Positions 1 through 8,398 of a stretch of 64,000 bases of DNA are shown here, piece by piece. The position numbers and the translations under genes were made by a program. How positions within the stretch are numbered: the first letter of the stretch is position 1; the number at the start of each line of letters is the position of its first letter. The stretch comes from Candidatus Thalassarchaeum betae (GTDB lineage: Archaea > Thermoplasmatota > Poseidoniia > Poseidoniales > Thalassarchaeaceae). Below the pieces are notes generated by a model. That model searched no databases and was not told the origin of the DNA. It worked only from the letters and a program-made list of their open reading frames with translations. The DNA lies in contig PSPG01000001.1 in assembly GCA_003193925.1 (NCBI GenBank), positions 62,001 through 126,000 on the forward strand, read 5' to 3'.

Positions 1-2
1 CC

Positions 3-464
3 CTGACCAACCCGAGGACCGGCACTGAGATTGTCATCAAGGATGTCATTGCTGATGCAATGTTACAACAAGTACTGACCCGACCAGCCGAATACAGTGT
101 TCTGACAACGATGAATCTCAATGGGGACTACATCTCCGACGCTCTGGCCGCCCAGGTCGGCGGCATCGGCATCGCTCCGGGTGCCAACATCAACTACGAC
201 ACCGGTGTGGCAATCTTCGAGGCGACCCATGGTACGGCACCGAAGTACGCCGGCCAGGACAAGGTCAACCCCGGAAGCCTGATTCTCTCGGCCGAGATGA
301 TGCTGCGCTACATGGGCTGGGCGGAGGCTGCCAATCTCATCATCAGGGGTATGGAGGGCGCCATCGGTGCCGCCACCGTGACCTACGACTTCGAACGCCA
401 GATGGACGGTGCGACCCTGCTCAAGTGCAGTGAGTTCGGTGCCGCCATCATTGCACATATGTGA
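3..464 (+). CDS. icd: Isocitrate dehydrogenase (NADP), C-terminal part, truncated by window edge
   Basis: The reading frame is open from the window edge, so only the last 153 residues are present. The fragment matches the C-terminal end of the bacterial homodimeric isocitrate dehydrogenase, which oxidatively decarboxylates isocitrate to 2-oxoglutarate in the TCA cycle. Diagnostic stretches are [18 protein letters not shown], the cofactor-site run [21 protein letters not shown] and the ending [18 protein letters not shown], all nearly identical to the E. coli-type enzyme. The HGTAPKYAG loop is typical of NADP-dependent members. The gene ends 9 bases before a helicase gene on the same strand. 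Start and promoter lie outside the window. Confidence 0.95.
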   Translation: MTNPRTGTEIVIKDVIADAMLQQVLTRPAEYSVLTTMNLNGDYISDALAAQVGGIGIAPGANINYDTGVAIFEATHGTAPKYAGQDKVNPGSLILSAEMMLRYMGWAEAANLIIRGMEGAIGAATVTYDFERQMDGATLLKCSEFGAAIIAHM

Positions 465-473
465 GTTGACCCC

Positions 474-1823
474 ATGGATTTCACTTCTCTCAACCTCTGT
501 CAGCCCCTGCTGGATGCCCTTGACGAGATTGGTTACGTCTCGCCGACGCCGATTCAAGCCCAGGCCATCCCCTACCTCATTGAAGGCCGCGACATAATCG
601 GTTGCGCCCAGACGGGCACAGGGAAGACCGCCGCATTCGCCCTACCAATCCTCGATGCGATGGCCAAAGATCCGTGGGTGGGCTCACGCCGCATCCGCGC
701 TCTGATGCTGTGCCCAACACGCGAGCTTGCAACCCAGATTCACGACAATATCGAGCAATATGCTCGACACCTCGACATCCGTTCGATGGCTATGTTTGGC
801 GGAGTATCGCAGCGCCCTCAGGAGAATATTCTGCGCCGCGGCGTTGACATCTTGGTCGCCACCCCCGGTCGCTTGCTTGACCTCATCTCACAGGGATACG
901 TTGACCTGTCCTACGTGCAGTTCCTCGTTCTCGATGAGGCGGATCGCATGCTCGACATGGGTTTCATCCGAGACATCCGTAAAATTCTAGCACAAATTCC
1001 AAAGAACCGCCAGAGTCTGCTATTCAGTGCCACCATACCGCGCTCGATTGTCGATTTGTCCCGTGATATGCTCTATGATCCGGTAAGCGTCTCCATCACA
1101 CCCGAATCAGCCACCGTAGAGGCCATCGAACAATCTCTTATGTTCGTCATGAGGAGCGACAAGCGTGGCCTCTTGACTTACATTATCGAGGAGAAGCGAC
1201 CCGATAAGGTGCTTGTGTTCAGCCGCACCAAGCACGGTTGCAATCGCATCGTCAGACAACTTGGACAAGACGGTATCGAAGCCCTCCCAATCCACGGCAA
1301 CAAGAGTCAGGGCGCGCGTGAGAATGCCCTCCGCCGATTCCGCAATGGTACCCTCCAGGTACTAGTCGCCACCGACGTGGCGAGCCGCGGCATCGATGTC
1401 TCCGACATCAGTCACGTCATCAATCTGGATCTGCCTAACGAGCCCGAGGTCTATGTGCACCGCATCGGACGTACGGGACGTGCAGGCCAAGCGGGCATCA
1501 CCATTGCTTTCTGTGATGAGAACGAAGGCGAGTATCTGCGCGAAATCGAGAAGATGATTCGTCAGGACATCCCAGTCGATGAGGATCACCCTTTCCACTC
1601 CGAGAAGGCTCGGTCGCGCAAGGGCAACAAGGCGCCCAAGAAGCAGCAGAATCGGGGCCGCGGCCGTCACCAGCCTCGCAATGGCAAATCCGACGGCAAG
1701 CGCTCGAATGGCAAATCAAATCACCAGTCCAACGGTGGACGCAATGGCCGGCGTTCAGGCCGCGGCCGAAGCCGCAAGCAACGCAAGCAACGCAAGCAAC
1801 GCAAGCACCGGACCCGTTACTGA
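474..1823 (+). CDS. DEAD-box ATP-dependent RNA helicase, RhlE-like
   Basis: This 449-residue cytoplasmic protein has the full DEAD-box core: the Q-motif region near the N-terminus (SPTPIQAQAIP), Walker A AQTGTGKT, PTRELA, TPGR, the DEAD box VLDEADRMLDMGF, SAT, and the second RecA domain with HRIGRTGRAG. The last roughly 75 residues form a basic Arg/Gly/Lys/Asn/Ser-rich tail ending in a short KQRKQRKQRKHR repeat, as in RhlE and cold-shock helicases where such tails bind RNA. It probably unwinds structured RNA in mRNA turnover or ribosome assembly. It starts 9 bases after icd. Its end overlaps the end of the opposing small gene by 7 bases. Confidence 0.93.
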   Translation: MDFTSLNLCQPLLDALDEIGYVSPTPIQAQAIPYLIEGRDIIGCAQTGTGKTAAFALPILDAMAKDPWVGSRRIRALMLCPTRELATQIHDNIEQYARHLDIRSMAMFGGVSQRPQENILRRGVDILVATPGRLLDLISQGYVDLSYVQFLVLDEADRMLDMGFIRDIRKILAQIPKNRQSLLFSATIPRSIVDLSRDMLYDPVSVSITPESATVEAIEQSLMFVMRSDKRGLLTYIIEEKRPDKVLVFSRTKHGCNRIVRQLGQDGIEALPIHGNKSQGARENALRRFRNGTLQVLVATDVASRGIDVSDISHVINLDLPNEPEVYVHRIGRTGRAGQAGITIAFCDENEGEYLREIEKMIRQDIPVDEDHPFHSEKARSRKGNKAPKKQQNRGRGRHQPRNGKSDGKRSNGKSNHQSNGGRNGRRSGRGRSRKQRKQRKQRKHRTRY

Positions 1824-2155
1824 GTTAGCACGTACGCAGCTACTACTACGACAGCAGCAATTACGGCGTACTTGATCATGTCCGCACTGCCCTCGCCCGA
1901 GCCTGAGCTCACACGGAGAACACTGTCATTGGGTCGGACCCTCTCAGGGACCTTGATTCCGATATCATCTCCGGCTCCGGCCGAAGTAACTTGTTCCCTT
2001 TCTATCTCTATCGAATCTACCACAATCTCGAAGTCCGTGGTCGCTCCGACGAACCTGATCCTATCCCCAACGGAGAGGTCTGCGGTAAGCTCCAGCGCGG
2101 CGACCCCGACCTTTCGGAAATAACGGTCGACCCGGCCTACTTCTTCGTCTGACAC
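1817..2155 (-). CDS. Small EF-Tu domain-2-like beta-barrel protein with C-terminal membrane anchor
   Basis: The 112-residue protein opens with VGRVDRYFRKVGVAALELT and continues with VGDRIRF, TTDFE and IGIKVPERVRPND. This pattern belongs to the small translation-factor-like proteins related to EF-Tu domain 2, often found alone or next to U32 peptidases. After about residue 85 a Gly/Ser linker leads to a hydrophobic C-terminal helix (IKYAVIAAVVVVAAYVL), so the barrel would be tail-anchored facing the cytoplasm. The start is GTG with a GAGGTGA ribosome-binding site just upstream. Function is unknown; a barrel of this kind may bind RNA or a nucleotide-modifying partner. The membrane anchor is the unusual part. 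Confidence 0.75.
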   Translation of the reverse strand: MSDEEVGRVDRYFRKVGVAALELTADLSVGDRIRFVGATTDFEIVVDSIEIEREQVTSAGAGDDIGIKVPERVRPNDSVLRVSSGSGEGSADMIKYAVIAAVVVVAAYVLTQ

Positions 2156-2304
2156 ATTTTCACCTCGTCGACCGAGCAGGGCAATTGGTCATCAAGTTAC
2201 GGATTCACGGAAATTGGGTATTATTGAGGGAATCTCCCCGGTGATAATCGCACTCTCTGACTCTCGCAATAGCGTTCAAACACTGTTTCTCTCTCTCCTT
2301 GAAG

Positions 2305-2314
2305 TTTAATTATA
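2305..2314 (+). promoter_or_regulatory. Candidate archaeal TATA box of the beta-oxidation operon
   Basis: TTTAATTATA stands out in a GC-rich genome and lies 18 bases before the thiolase ATG. With usual archaeal spacing the transcript would begin at or very near the ATG, so the mRNA may be leaderless. No ribosome-binding site is visible in front of this ATG, which fits. The rest of the 177-base gap back to the divergent gene at 2155 shows nothing else distinctive. Confidence 0.45.
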
Positions 2315-2324
2315 GCACTGATTA

Positions 2325-2341
2325 GGCGGGCTATGCCCGCC
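2325..2341. promoter_or_regulatory. Perfect dyad over the thiolase start codon
   Basis: GGCGGGC, a 3-base spacer, then GCCCGCC form a perfect 7-base-pair inverted repeat. The ATG at 2333-2335 begins in the spacer and ends in the right arm. It could be an operator at the transcription start or an RNA hairpin that masks the start codon. It could also be chance in GC-rich DNA. Confidence 0.35.
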
Positions 2342-3457
2342 GTAATCGTCGGATACGCGCGTTCACCCTTCACACCCGCTAGAAGGGGCGCCCTCGCTCG
2401 AACGAGGCCCGATGACATCGCAGCAGCAGTCGTGAACCAACTCATCTCGGATGTCGGGGTCGATCCCTCTCTGGTCGAGGACCTCATCGTCGGGTGCGCC
2501 TTCCCAGAGGGCGAGCAAGGATACAACCTGGCTCGGGTCATCACCTTCCTTACCGACCTGCCTGAGACTGTGCCCGGAGTGACAATCAATCGTTTCTGCG
2601 GCTCGTCGATGCAGTCGATTCACGATGCCGCAGCCCGCATCGCCGCAGGTCAGGGTCACGCCTTCATCGCTGGGGGTGTCGAGTCTATGTCGCGAATCCC
2701 GATGACCGGGTTCAATCCGCTTCCCAACCCCACGCTAGACGAGGAGGCAATGACGTCGATGGGCACCACTGCCGAGAATCTCTCCAACATGCACGGCATC
2801 GACCGCGAGGCCCAAGAGGCATTCGCTGTTGAGAGCCAGGCGAGAGCCGCCGCCGCTCGTGAGTCCGGTGCGTTTGCTGACGAGATCGTCCCAATCGAGA
2901 CCAGTGATGGGATTGTGGACACCGATGGCTGCATCCGAGCTGGGACCGACGCAGAGACGCTAGCAGGACTTCGCCCTGCGTTCGATGCCAATGGGACGGT
3001 CACCGCCGGAACCTCGTCTCCGCTGACTGACGGGGCTGCATTCGTCTTCGTCTGCTCCGAGGAGTTCGCAGCAGAGCACGGGCTCGCCCCTATGGCCCGA
3101 ATCAAGAGCGCCGCCGTCTCCGGATGCGCGCCCGAGATCATGGGCATCGGACCCGTGCAGGCGACGAGGAAAGCCCTAGAGCGGGCCGGTCTGACTCTGG
3201 ACGACATCGACCTCATCGAACTCAACGAGGCCTTCGCCGCGCAGTCGCTGGCGGTGATAGGAGAGCTTGGCCTGGACAGGGACAAGGTCAACATCGAGGG
3301 CGGCGCCATCGCACTCGGCCATCCCCTAGGCGCCAGCGGAGCGAGGATTACCGGCAAGGCGGCTCAACTGATGCAGAAGAACGGGGCCGAGCTCGCTCTG
3401 GCCACTCTGTGCGTGGGAGGCGGGATGGGCATGGCCACCGTGCTCGAGAGGGTCTAG
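2333..3457 (+). CDS. Acetyl-CoA acetyltransferase (thiolase)
   Basis: This 374-residue thiolase cleaves 3-ketoacyl-CoA to acetyl-CoA and a shortened acyl-CoA in beta-oxidation, or condenses acetyl-CoA in reverse. The nucleophilic cysteine is Cys89 in NRFCGSSMQS. The other active-site elements are NEAFAAQ, GHPLGASGAR and the C-terminal CVGGGMGMA. It is slightly shorter than the usual 390 residues but looks complete. It is the first gene of an operon with the hydroxyacyl-CoA dehydrogenase/hydratase fusion (8 bases downstream), acyl-CoA dehydrogenase and acyl-CoA-binding protein, which supports a role in fatty-acid breakdown. The start is ATG, preceded by an AT-rich TATA-like element and lying inside a dyad. 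Confidence 0.94.
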   Translation: MPAVIVGYARSPFTPARRGALARTRPDDIAAAVVNQLISDVGVDPSLVEDLIVGCAFPEGEQGYNLARVITFLTDLPETVPGVTINRFCGSSMQSIHDAAARIAAGQGHAFIAGGVESMSRIPMTGFNPLPNPTLDEEAMTSMGTTAENLSNMHGIDREAQEAFAVESQARAAAARESGAFADEIVPIETSDGIVDTDGCIRAGTDAETLAGLRPAFDANGTVTAGTSSPLTDGAAFVFVCSEEFAAEHGLAPMARIKSAAVSGCAPEIMGIGPVQATRKALERAGLTLDDIDLIELNEAFAAQSLAVIGELGLDRDKVNIEGGAIALGHPLGASGARITGKAAQLMQKNGAELALATLCVGGGMGMATVLERV

Positions 3458-3465
3458 GTGGTAAC

Positions 3466-5805
3466 TTGTCGAGCCCCATACAGCGAGTCGCCGTCATCGG
3501 CAGCGGCGTGATGGGTGCCGGGATAGCCGCCCATTGTGCCAACGCCGGCTGCGACGTACTTCTCCTCGACATCGTCCCGGACGGCGCAGAGGACCGCAGT
3601 GTAATCGCCAAGGGCGCGATTCAGCAGATGCTCAAGTCGAACCCCGAGATGCTGATGCACAAGCGAAACGTCAAGCGCATCAGCGCCGGGAATATCGAAG
3701 ACGACCTGTCAAGGTTGGGTGATTTCGACTGGGTGGTCGAGGTGATTATCGAGAACCTCGACATCAAGCGCAGCCTCTACGCTAACCTCGCAGAGCATAT
3801 CGGACCAGATACGATCGTATCGTCCAACACATCCACTCTGCCAAGGTCAGAATTGGTCGAAGGAATGCCAAAAGAGATGGCCTCTCGCTTCCTCATCACT
3901 CACTTCTTCAATCCCCCTCGATACCTGCCCCTGCTCGAGGTCGTCACAGCCGCTGAGGTAGACGAGTCAGCGACCGAGCGATTCAGCTCGTTCGCCGACG
4001 AGCGACTCGGCAAGAGAGTGATAATGTGCAACGACGAACCTGGCTTCATTGCCAACAGGCTCGGCGTCTATTTCATCCAAAGGGCGTTCAAGGCGACGAT
4101 CGACCACGGCTTCACCGTCGAGCAGGCAGACGCCATGCTGGGGCGGCCCATCGGGGTCCCCAAGACCGCGGTGTTCGGTCTGATCGACTTGGTCGGCGTA
4201 GACCTGTCCGGCCACGTGATAGAGAGCCTGCTCTCGCACCTCCCCCCGGATGACCCGTTCCACGACATCGTGGGTACTGGGGAAGACATCATTCAGGCAA
4301 TGATCGCGGACGGATACACCGGCCGCAAGGGCAAGGGCGGCTTCTACCGTCTCAACAAGGAGGGCGGCAAGCGCGTCAAGGAGGCTCGAAGCCTAACCAC
4401 AGGCGAGTACTCCCCGGCCGACCGCAAGGCCACGTTTCCCTCTGCCAAGATGGGCAAGCAGGGACTGGGCCCGCTGATGGACTACCCCGATGAGGGAGCC
4501 GCTTTCGTAACCGAAATCCTGCTCGACACGCTGTCCTACGCGGCGCACCTCGTGCCCGATGTCAGCGACGACGTCTATTCGATAGACAGCGCGATGAAGG
4601 TTGGCTACAACTGGAAGCGAGGCCCCTTCGAGATGATAGATTCGATTGGTGCTAGCAACTTTGTCGAGAGACTCAAGACAAGCGGACGCAGCGTGCCCGG
4701 CTTCCTCAAGACTGCCGCAGGCAATGGAGGCTTCTACTCGGTCGCGGACGGGGAGATCCAGCGACTCACCCCCGACGGCTCCATGGTCGCCGTCGAAAGG
4801 CCCGAATCCACTCTCACCGTGGCCGACCTCAAGCGCCGGGGCAAGGCGCTCAAGCGCAATGGCTCGGCAAGCATCTGGGACATGGGCGACGGAATCATGC
4901 TCGTCGAGTATCACTCAAAGATGAACGCAATGGACCCGATGAACATGGAGATGCTCGTCAACGCAGTCGACCTCGCTGAGTCCGAAGGCTGGGAAGGGAT
5001 AGTCATCGGCAACGACGCGCCCAACTTCTGCGCCGGAGCGAATCTCGGCTTGGTTCTATTCGCGGTTAATCTCGCGGCATGGAAGGACGTCGAGGACTTC
5101 ATCGCCGCCGGACAGGACACCTATCAGGCTCTCAAGTACTGCGAGGTCCCCGTGGTCGCAGCTTCAGCTGGACTGTGCTTAGGCGGTGGTGCCGAGGTGC
5201 TCATGCATTGCGATGCTGTTGTTGCCCATGGCGAATCTTACGTCGGACTCGTCGAGGTCGGGGTCGGCATCGTCCCGGCCTGGGGCGGCTGCAAGGAGCT
5301 GATGGGTCGCCTGCGCGATTTCGGCCTCGTCGAGGAGGGGCCCATGCCACCTGTGATGAAGGCGTTTGAGTATATCGGCACAGCTCAGGTCGCGAAGTCA
5401 GCAGAACAAGCGCGTGACATGGGTTTCATCGCACCTGACGACCGCATCACGATGAATCGCGACCGCCTGCTCGCAGACGCCAAGGCCCGCGCGCTCGAAC
5501 TCTCTGAGGATTACAAGCCTCCCGAGCCGCGAACCTACATTTTGCCCGGGCCATCGGGGAAGGCAGCACTAGATCTCGCGGTCAGAGATTTGGCTCTGTC
5601 TGGCCAGGCCACCGCTCACGATGTGGTAGTGACTGGCGAACTCGCTTGGGTTCTCTCAGGGGGCGAAACCGACTTGATCGAGTCTGTTGACGAAGACTAC
5701 ATCCTCGCCATGGAGAGGGAAGCGATAGGCAGACTCGGCCGGCTCGAGGCCTCGCTTGATCGCATGGAGCACATGCTAGAGACCGGCAAGCCATTGAGGA
5801 ACTGA
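3466..5805 (+). CDS. 3-hydroxyacyl-CoA dehydrogenase / enoyl-CoA hydratase fusion
   Basis: The protein performs two steps of beta-oxidation: hydration of the enoyl-CoA and NAD-dependent oxidation of 3-hydroxyacyl-CoA. The N-terminal half is the dehydrogenase: Rossmann motif VAVIGSGVMGAGIAAHCANA, SSNTSTLP, HFFNPPRYLPLLEVV and GFIANRLG, then the C-terminal dehydrogenase domains. The second half is a crotonase fold with NFCAGANL and GLCLGGGAEVLMHCD for the oxyanion hole and VEVGVGIVPAWGG with the catalytic glutamate. Dehydrogenase before hydratase is the archaeal order and the reverse of E. coli FadB. I place the start at TTG 3466 because AGGTGGT lies 3-9 bases upstream and the NAD-binding strand begins seven residues later. 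The frame stays open further upstream into the thiolase, but that part is a shadow. Confidence 0.93.
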   Translation: MSSPIQRVAVIGSGVMGAGIAAHCANAGCDVLLLDIVPDGAEDRSVIAKGAIQQMLKSNPEMLMHKRNVKRISAGNIEDDLSRLGDFDWVVEVIIENLDIKRSLYANLAEHIGPDTIVSSNTSTLPRSELVEGMPKEMASRFLITHFFNPPRYLPLLEVVTAAEVDESATERFSSFADERLGKRVIMCNDEPGFIANRLGVYFIQRAFKATIDHGFTVEQADAMLGRPIGVPKTAVFGLIDLVGVDLSGHVIESLLSHLPPDDPFHDIVGTGEDIIQAMIADGYTGRKGKGGFYRLNKEGGKRVKEARSLTTGEYSPADRKATFPSAKMGKQGLGPLMDYPDEGAAFVTEILLDTLSYAAHLVPDVSDDVYSIDSAMKVGYNWKRGPFEMIDSIGASNFVERLKTSGRSVPGFLKTAAGNGGFYSVADGEIQRLTPDGSMVAVERPESTLTVADLKRRGKALKRNGSASIWDMGDGIMLVEYHSKMNAMDPMNMEMLVNAVDLAESEGWEGIVIGNDAPNFCAGANLGLVLFAVNLAAWKDVEDFIAAGQDTYQALKYCEVPVVAASAGLCLGGGAEVLMHCDAVVAHGESYVGLVEVGVGIVPAWGGCKELMGRLRDFGLVEEGPMPPVMKAFEYIGTAQVAKSAEQARDMGFIAPDDRITMNRDRLLADAKARALELSEDYKPPEPRTYILPGPSGKAALDLAVRDLALSGQATAHDVVVTGELAWVLSGGETDLIESVDEDYILAMEREAIGRLGRLEASLDRMEHMLETGKPLRN

Positions 5806-5814
5806 GGTGATTGA

Positions 5815-7620
5815 ATGGTAGTGTGGGATGCCCCGATACGCGATTACGAGTTCCTCTTCAACGAGGTGTTCGACTCCATCGAGACCGTGCAGCGCCTCGG
5901 CTACGACGACTTCGACGCAGACTACCTGAGCATGCTCATGGAGGGCTGGGCCGAGCACGCCAAGGAGGTATGGCTGCCCATCAACGCCCTCGGTGACCAC
6001 CGTGGGCTGAAGTTCGAGGATGGCAGGATCACCATGCCCCAAGAGTTCCGTGACGCATACCGCAAGGGCATCGACGAGGGCTGGCTTTCGACCTCATGCA
6101 GGCCAGAGCACGGCGGTATGGGCCTGCCGATATTCTTCCAAGCGGTGACTTGGGCCGAGTTCGGAACCTCTACCTGCATGGCGCTCAGCGTCCTCCCGGC
6201 GCTGACCATAGGCGTTTACGAAGTCCTCGCGGCGAACGGCAGGCAGGACCTCATCGACTACTTCGCGACCAACCTCGCCTCGGGCGAGTGGGCCGGCACG
6301 ATGTGCCTGACCGAGCCGCACGCGGGCACCGATCTCGGCATCATCACCACCAAGGCTACTCCTCAGGACGACGGCACCTACCGCGTCTCTGGCACTAAGA
6401 TATTCATCACCTACGGTGAGCATGACATGGCGGAAAACATCGTACATCTCGTCCTCGCCAAGGCACCGGACGCCCCCGAGGGGTCAAGGGGCATCTCACT
6501 TTTCCTCGTCCCGAAGCATCTCCCGAAGGAGTGGGAGTCAGGCGGCATGGGGGGAATTTCCCACGATCTCTCTGGCGAGCTCAATGGAATCACCTGTTCC
6601 GGGAGCGAGGGGAAGATGGGGCTCCACGCTTCGCCTACCTGTGTCATGAACTTCGACGACAGCGTCGGCTGGCTCGTCGGCCCGCTGCACGGTGGTATGC
6701 CATTGATGTTCCAGATGATGAATCGCGAGAGGGTCGCTACTGGAATGATGGGTCTAGGACTCGCTGAGATAGCCTACCAGAACGCGCTCGCGTGGGCGCG
6801 CGAGCGCCGTCAGGGCCGCGACATCAAGGGCATCCGCGAGCCGAACGAACGCGCAGACAACATCCTCGTCCACCCCGATGTCCGCCGAATGCTGCTCGAG
6901 GCCAAGGTCAACAACGAGGGCTGCAGAGCTCTGGCATCTTGGACCGGTCTGCTGCTCGACCAGATGCACAGCGACGACCCCGAAGAGGCCGAGCGGGCCA
7001 CTGCCCTAGTCGCTCTTTTCACACCTATCGTCAAGGCGCACTTCACCGATTTGGGCTGCGAGACCACCAGTACGTGCATGCAGGTCATGGGCGGTGCTGG
7101 ATATATCACCGAGTTCGGCGTTGAGCAGTTCTACCGCGATGTGCGTATCTCGAAGATATGGGAGGGCACTAACGGAATCCAAGCACTCGATTTGGCCGGG
7201 CGCAAAATCACCCAGAACATGGGGAAGAACCTCCGTCACCTGATGTGGCCACTGACAGAGTTCATCGAGGAGAACCGCGAGATTCCCGAGATGTCTGAGT
7301 TCAACAAACCCCTCCATCAGGGAGTGCGAGGACTCCAGCAGATCACACTCCTGATGATTGCCGAGGGCATGGCAAACCCTCACTTCCTCGCAGCCGGCGC
7401 CACCGACTACTGCCGCTACTTCGGCAACATCCTGCTCGGCTACATGTGGGCGAGGATGGCTAGGATCTCCCTCGAGAAGAAGGGCGAGCCGTTCTACGAC
7501 GCGAAACTGGCCAGCGCTCGCTTCTTCTTCACGCGGATATTCCCTGAGACCATCGGTCTCGCAGCCAAGATCCAGTCCGGTCCTAAGCCGCTCATGGACT
7601 ACCCAGCGGAGTTGTTCTGA
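5815..7620 (+). CDS. Acyl-CoA dehydrogenase, large (about 600 residue) type
   Basis: This 601-residue FAD enzyme introduces the 2,3 double bond into acyl-CoA. Recognisable parts are CLTEPHAGTDLG (FAD/substrate contact), GTKIFITYGEHD, a middle beta domain, and YRDVRISKIWEGTNGIQALD with the Glu-Gly-Thr-Asn loop expected to carry the catalytic glutamate. The length and the extra C-terminal helical domain match the FadE5/DmdC-like group rather than the 380-residue short-chain enzymes. That group also includes an enzyme of DMSP breakdown, so the chain length and nature of the substrate cannot be read from the sequence. It lies 9 bases after the dehydrogenase/hydratase, with GAGGTGA just before the ATG, and its stop overlaps the next start. 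Confidence 0.93.
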   Translation: MVVWDAPIRDYEFLFNEVFDSIETVQRLGYDDFDADYLSMLMEGWAEHAKEVWLPINALGDHRGLKFEDGRITMPQEFRDAYRKGIDEGWLSTSCRPEHGGMGLPIFFQAVTWAEFGTSTCMALSVLPALTIGVYEVLAANGRQDLIDYFATNLASGEWAGTMCLTEPHAGTDLGIITTKATPQDDGTYRVSGTKIFITYGEHDMAENIVHLVLAKAPDAPEGSRGISLFLVPKHLPKEWESGGMGGISHDLSGELNGITCSGSEGKMGLHASPTCVMNFDDSVGWLVGPLHGGMPLMFQMMNRERVATGMMGLGLAEIAYQNALAWARERRQGRDIKGIREPNERADNILVHPDVRRMLLEAKVNNEGCRALASWTGLLLDQMHSDDPEEAERATALVALFTPIVKAHFTDLGCETTSTCMQVMGGAGYITEFGVEQFYRDVRISKIWEGTNGIQALDLAGRKITQNMGKNLRHLMWPLTEFIEENREIPEMSEFNKPLHQGVRGLQQITLLMIAEGMANPHFLAAGATDYCRYFGNILLGYMWARMARISLEKKGEPFYDAKLASARFFFTRIFPETIGLAAKIQSGPKPLMDYPAELF

Positions 7621-7889
7621 TGTCTGACGGCAAAGCGGGACGCAGCCTGAGGATGCGCTTCAAGCGCGCCACCAAACGCGTTTGGGAACTCCCGACCAGA
7701 CCGTCGAACAAGAAGTTACTCGAGATGTACGCGCTGTACAAGCAGGCGACTGAGGGAGACTGCGAGGGCAGGGCACGGGGGGGACTGAGGGACCGTGCCA
7801 AGTGGAAGGCTTGGAAGGGCGTTGCCGGAACTTCCGAGGCCGATGCCATGGAGCGATACTGCGAAATCGTCGACTCACTGATGGTGTAG
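7620..7889 (+). CDS. Acyl-CoA-binding protein (ACBP family)
   Basis: This 89-residue protein has the four-helix ACBP signature: PSNKKLLEMYALYKQATEGD, then AKWKAWKGVAGTSEADAM and the final Tyr-containing helix (ERYCEIVDSL). In this family the Tyr and Lys of YALYKQAT and the Lys of KWKAW bind the acyl-CoA headgroup. It would carry or buffer long-chain acyl-CoA esters in the cytoplasm for the enzymes encoded around it. The start ATG overlaps the stop of the acyl-CoA dehydrogenase (TGATG), so translation is probably coupled. ACBP is common in eukaryotes and sporadic in prokaryotes. The first 20 residues are more basic than usual. Confidence 0.9.
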   Translation: MSDGKAGRSLRMRFKRATKRVWELPTRPSNKKLLEMYALYKQATEGDCEGRARGGLRDRAKWKAWKGVAGTSEADAMERYCEIVDSLMV

Positions 7890-7893
7890 TCCC

Positions 7894-8394
7894 ATGCCGA
7901 TAGACGAGACCAAACTGGTCGCTGAGTACCGAGTTCTTCTGGGTGCAGTCAAGTTCCGCCTTTTCTCGGCTCTCTCCATGCCCACTGCTAGGTTCGCAGG
8001 ACTTCGTATGAATCGCATCGACGATGAGGTCTGCGTGACCTCTATTCCCGGTGGATGGCGCTCCCAGAACCCGTTCAAGACGATGTACTGGGCCGTACAG
8101 GGCATGGGCGCAGAACTCGCAACAGGCGCAGCACCGTTCGCCATGTCGCGCGCCATGCCCGAAAAACTGCGCATGTTTGTAATCGACTGCAAGGGCACGT
8201 TCACCAAGCGCGCCAAGGGGCGCATCACCTTCACCTGCGACGGAGTCGCAGCCGCCCGCCAAGCCATCGAACAGAGCATGGCCACCGGCGAAGCGATTGA
8301 TTGCGAACTCAGATCGGTTGGGAAGGATGCATCGGGCGACATCGTCTCCGAATGGGTATTCAAGTGGAATTTCCGAGTGCTGGATGGCAGGTGA
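7894..8394 (+). CDS. DUF4442 hotdog-fold protein, probable acyl-CoA thioesterase-like
   Basis: This 166-residue protein resembles DUF4442 proteins, relatives of PaaI/YiiD thioesterases. It has an N-terminal helix, the NPFKTMYWAVQGMGAELATG segment corresponding to the central hotdog helix, and a C-terminal strand ending VSEWVFKWNFR. It lies 4 bases after the ACBP gene and overlaps or abuts the following oxidoreductase, so it belongs to the beta-oxidation operon. It may release free fatty acid from acyl-CoA or act on another CoA thioester. Catalytic residues of this family are not well enough defined for me to confirm activity. Confidence 0.75.
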   Translation: MPIDETKLVAEYRVLLGAVKFRLFSALSMPTARFAGLRMNRIDDEVCVTSIPGGWRSQNPFKTMYWAVQGMGAELATGAAPFAMSRAMPEKLRMFVIDCKGTFTKRAKGRITFTCDGVAAARQAIEQSMATGEAIDCELRSVGKDASGDIVSEWVFKWNFRVLDGR

Positions 8395-8398
8395 GTGG

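Noticed and set aside
3124-3465. Upstream extension of the dehydrogenase/hydratase frame into the thiolase gene
   Set aside because: The extra residues are Arg-rich shadow sequence; the family N-terminus and a ribosome-binding site place the start at TTG 3466.
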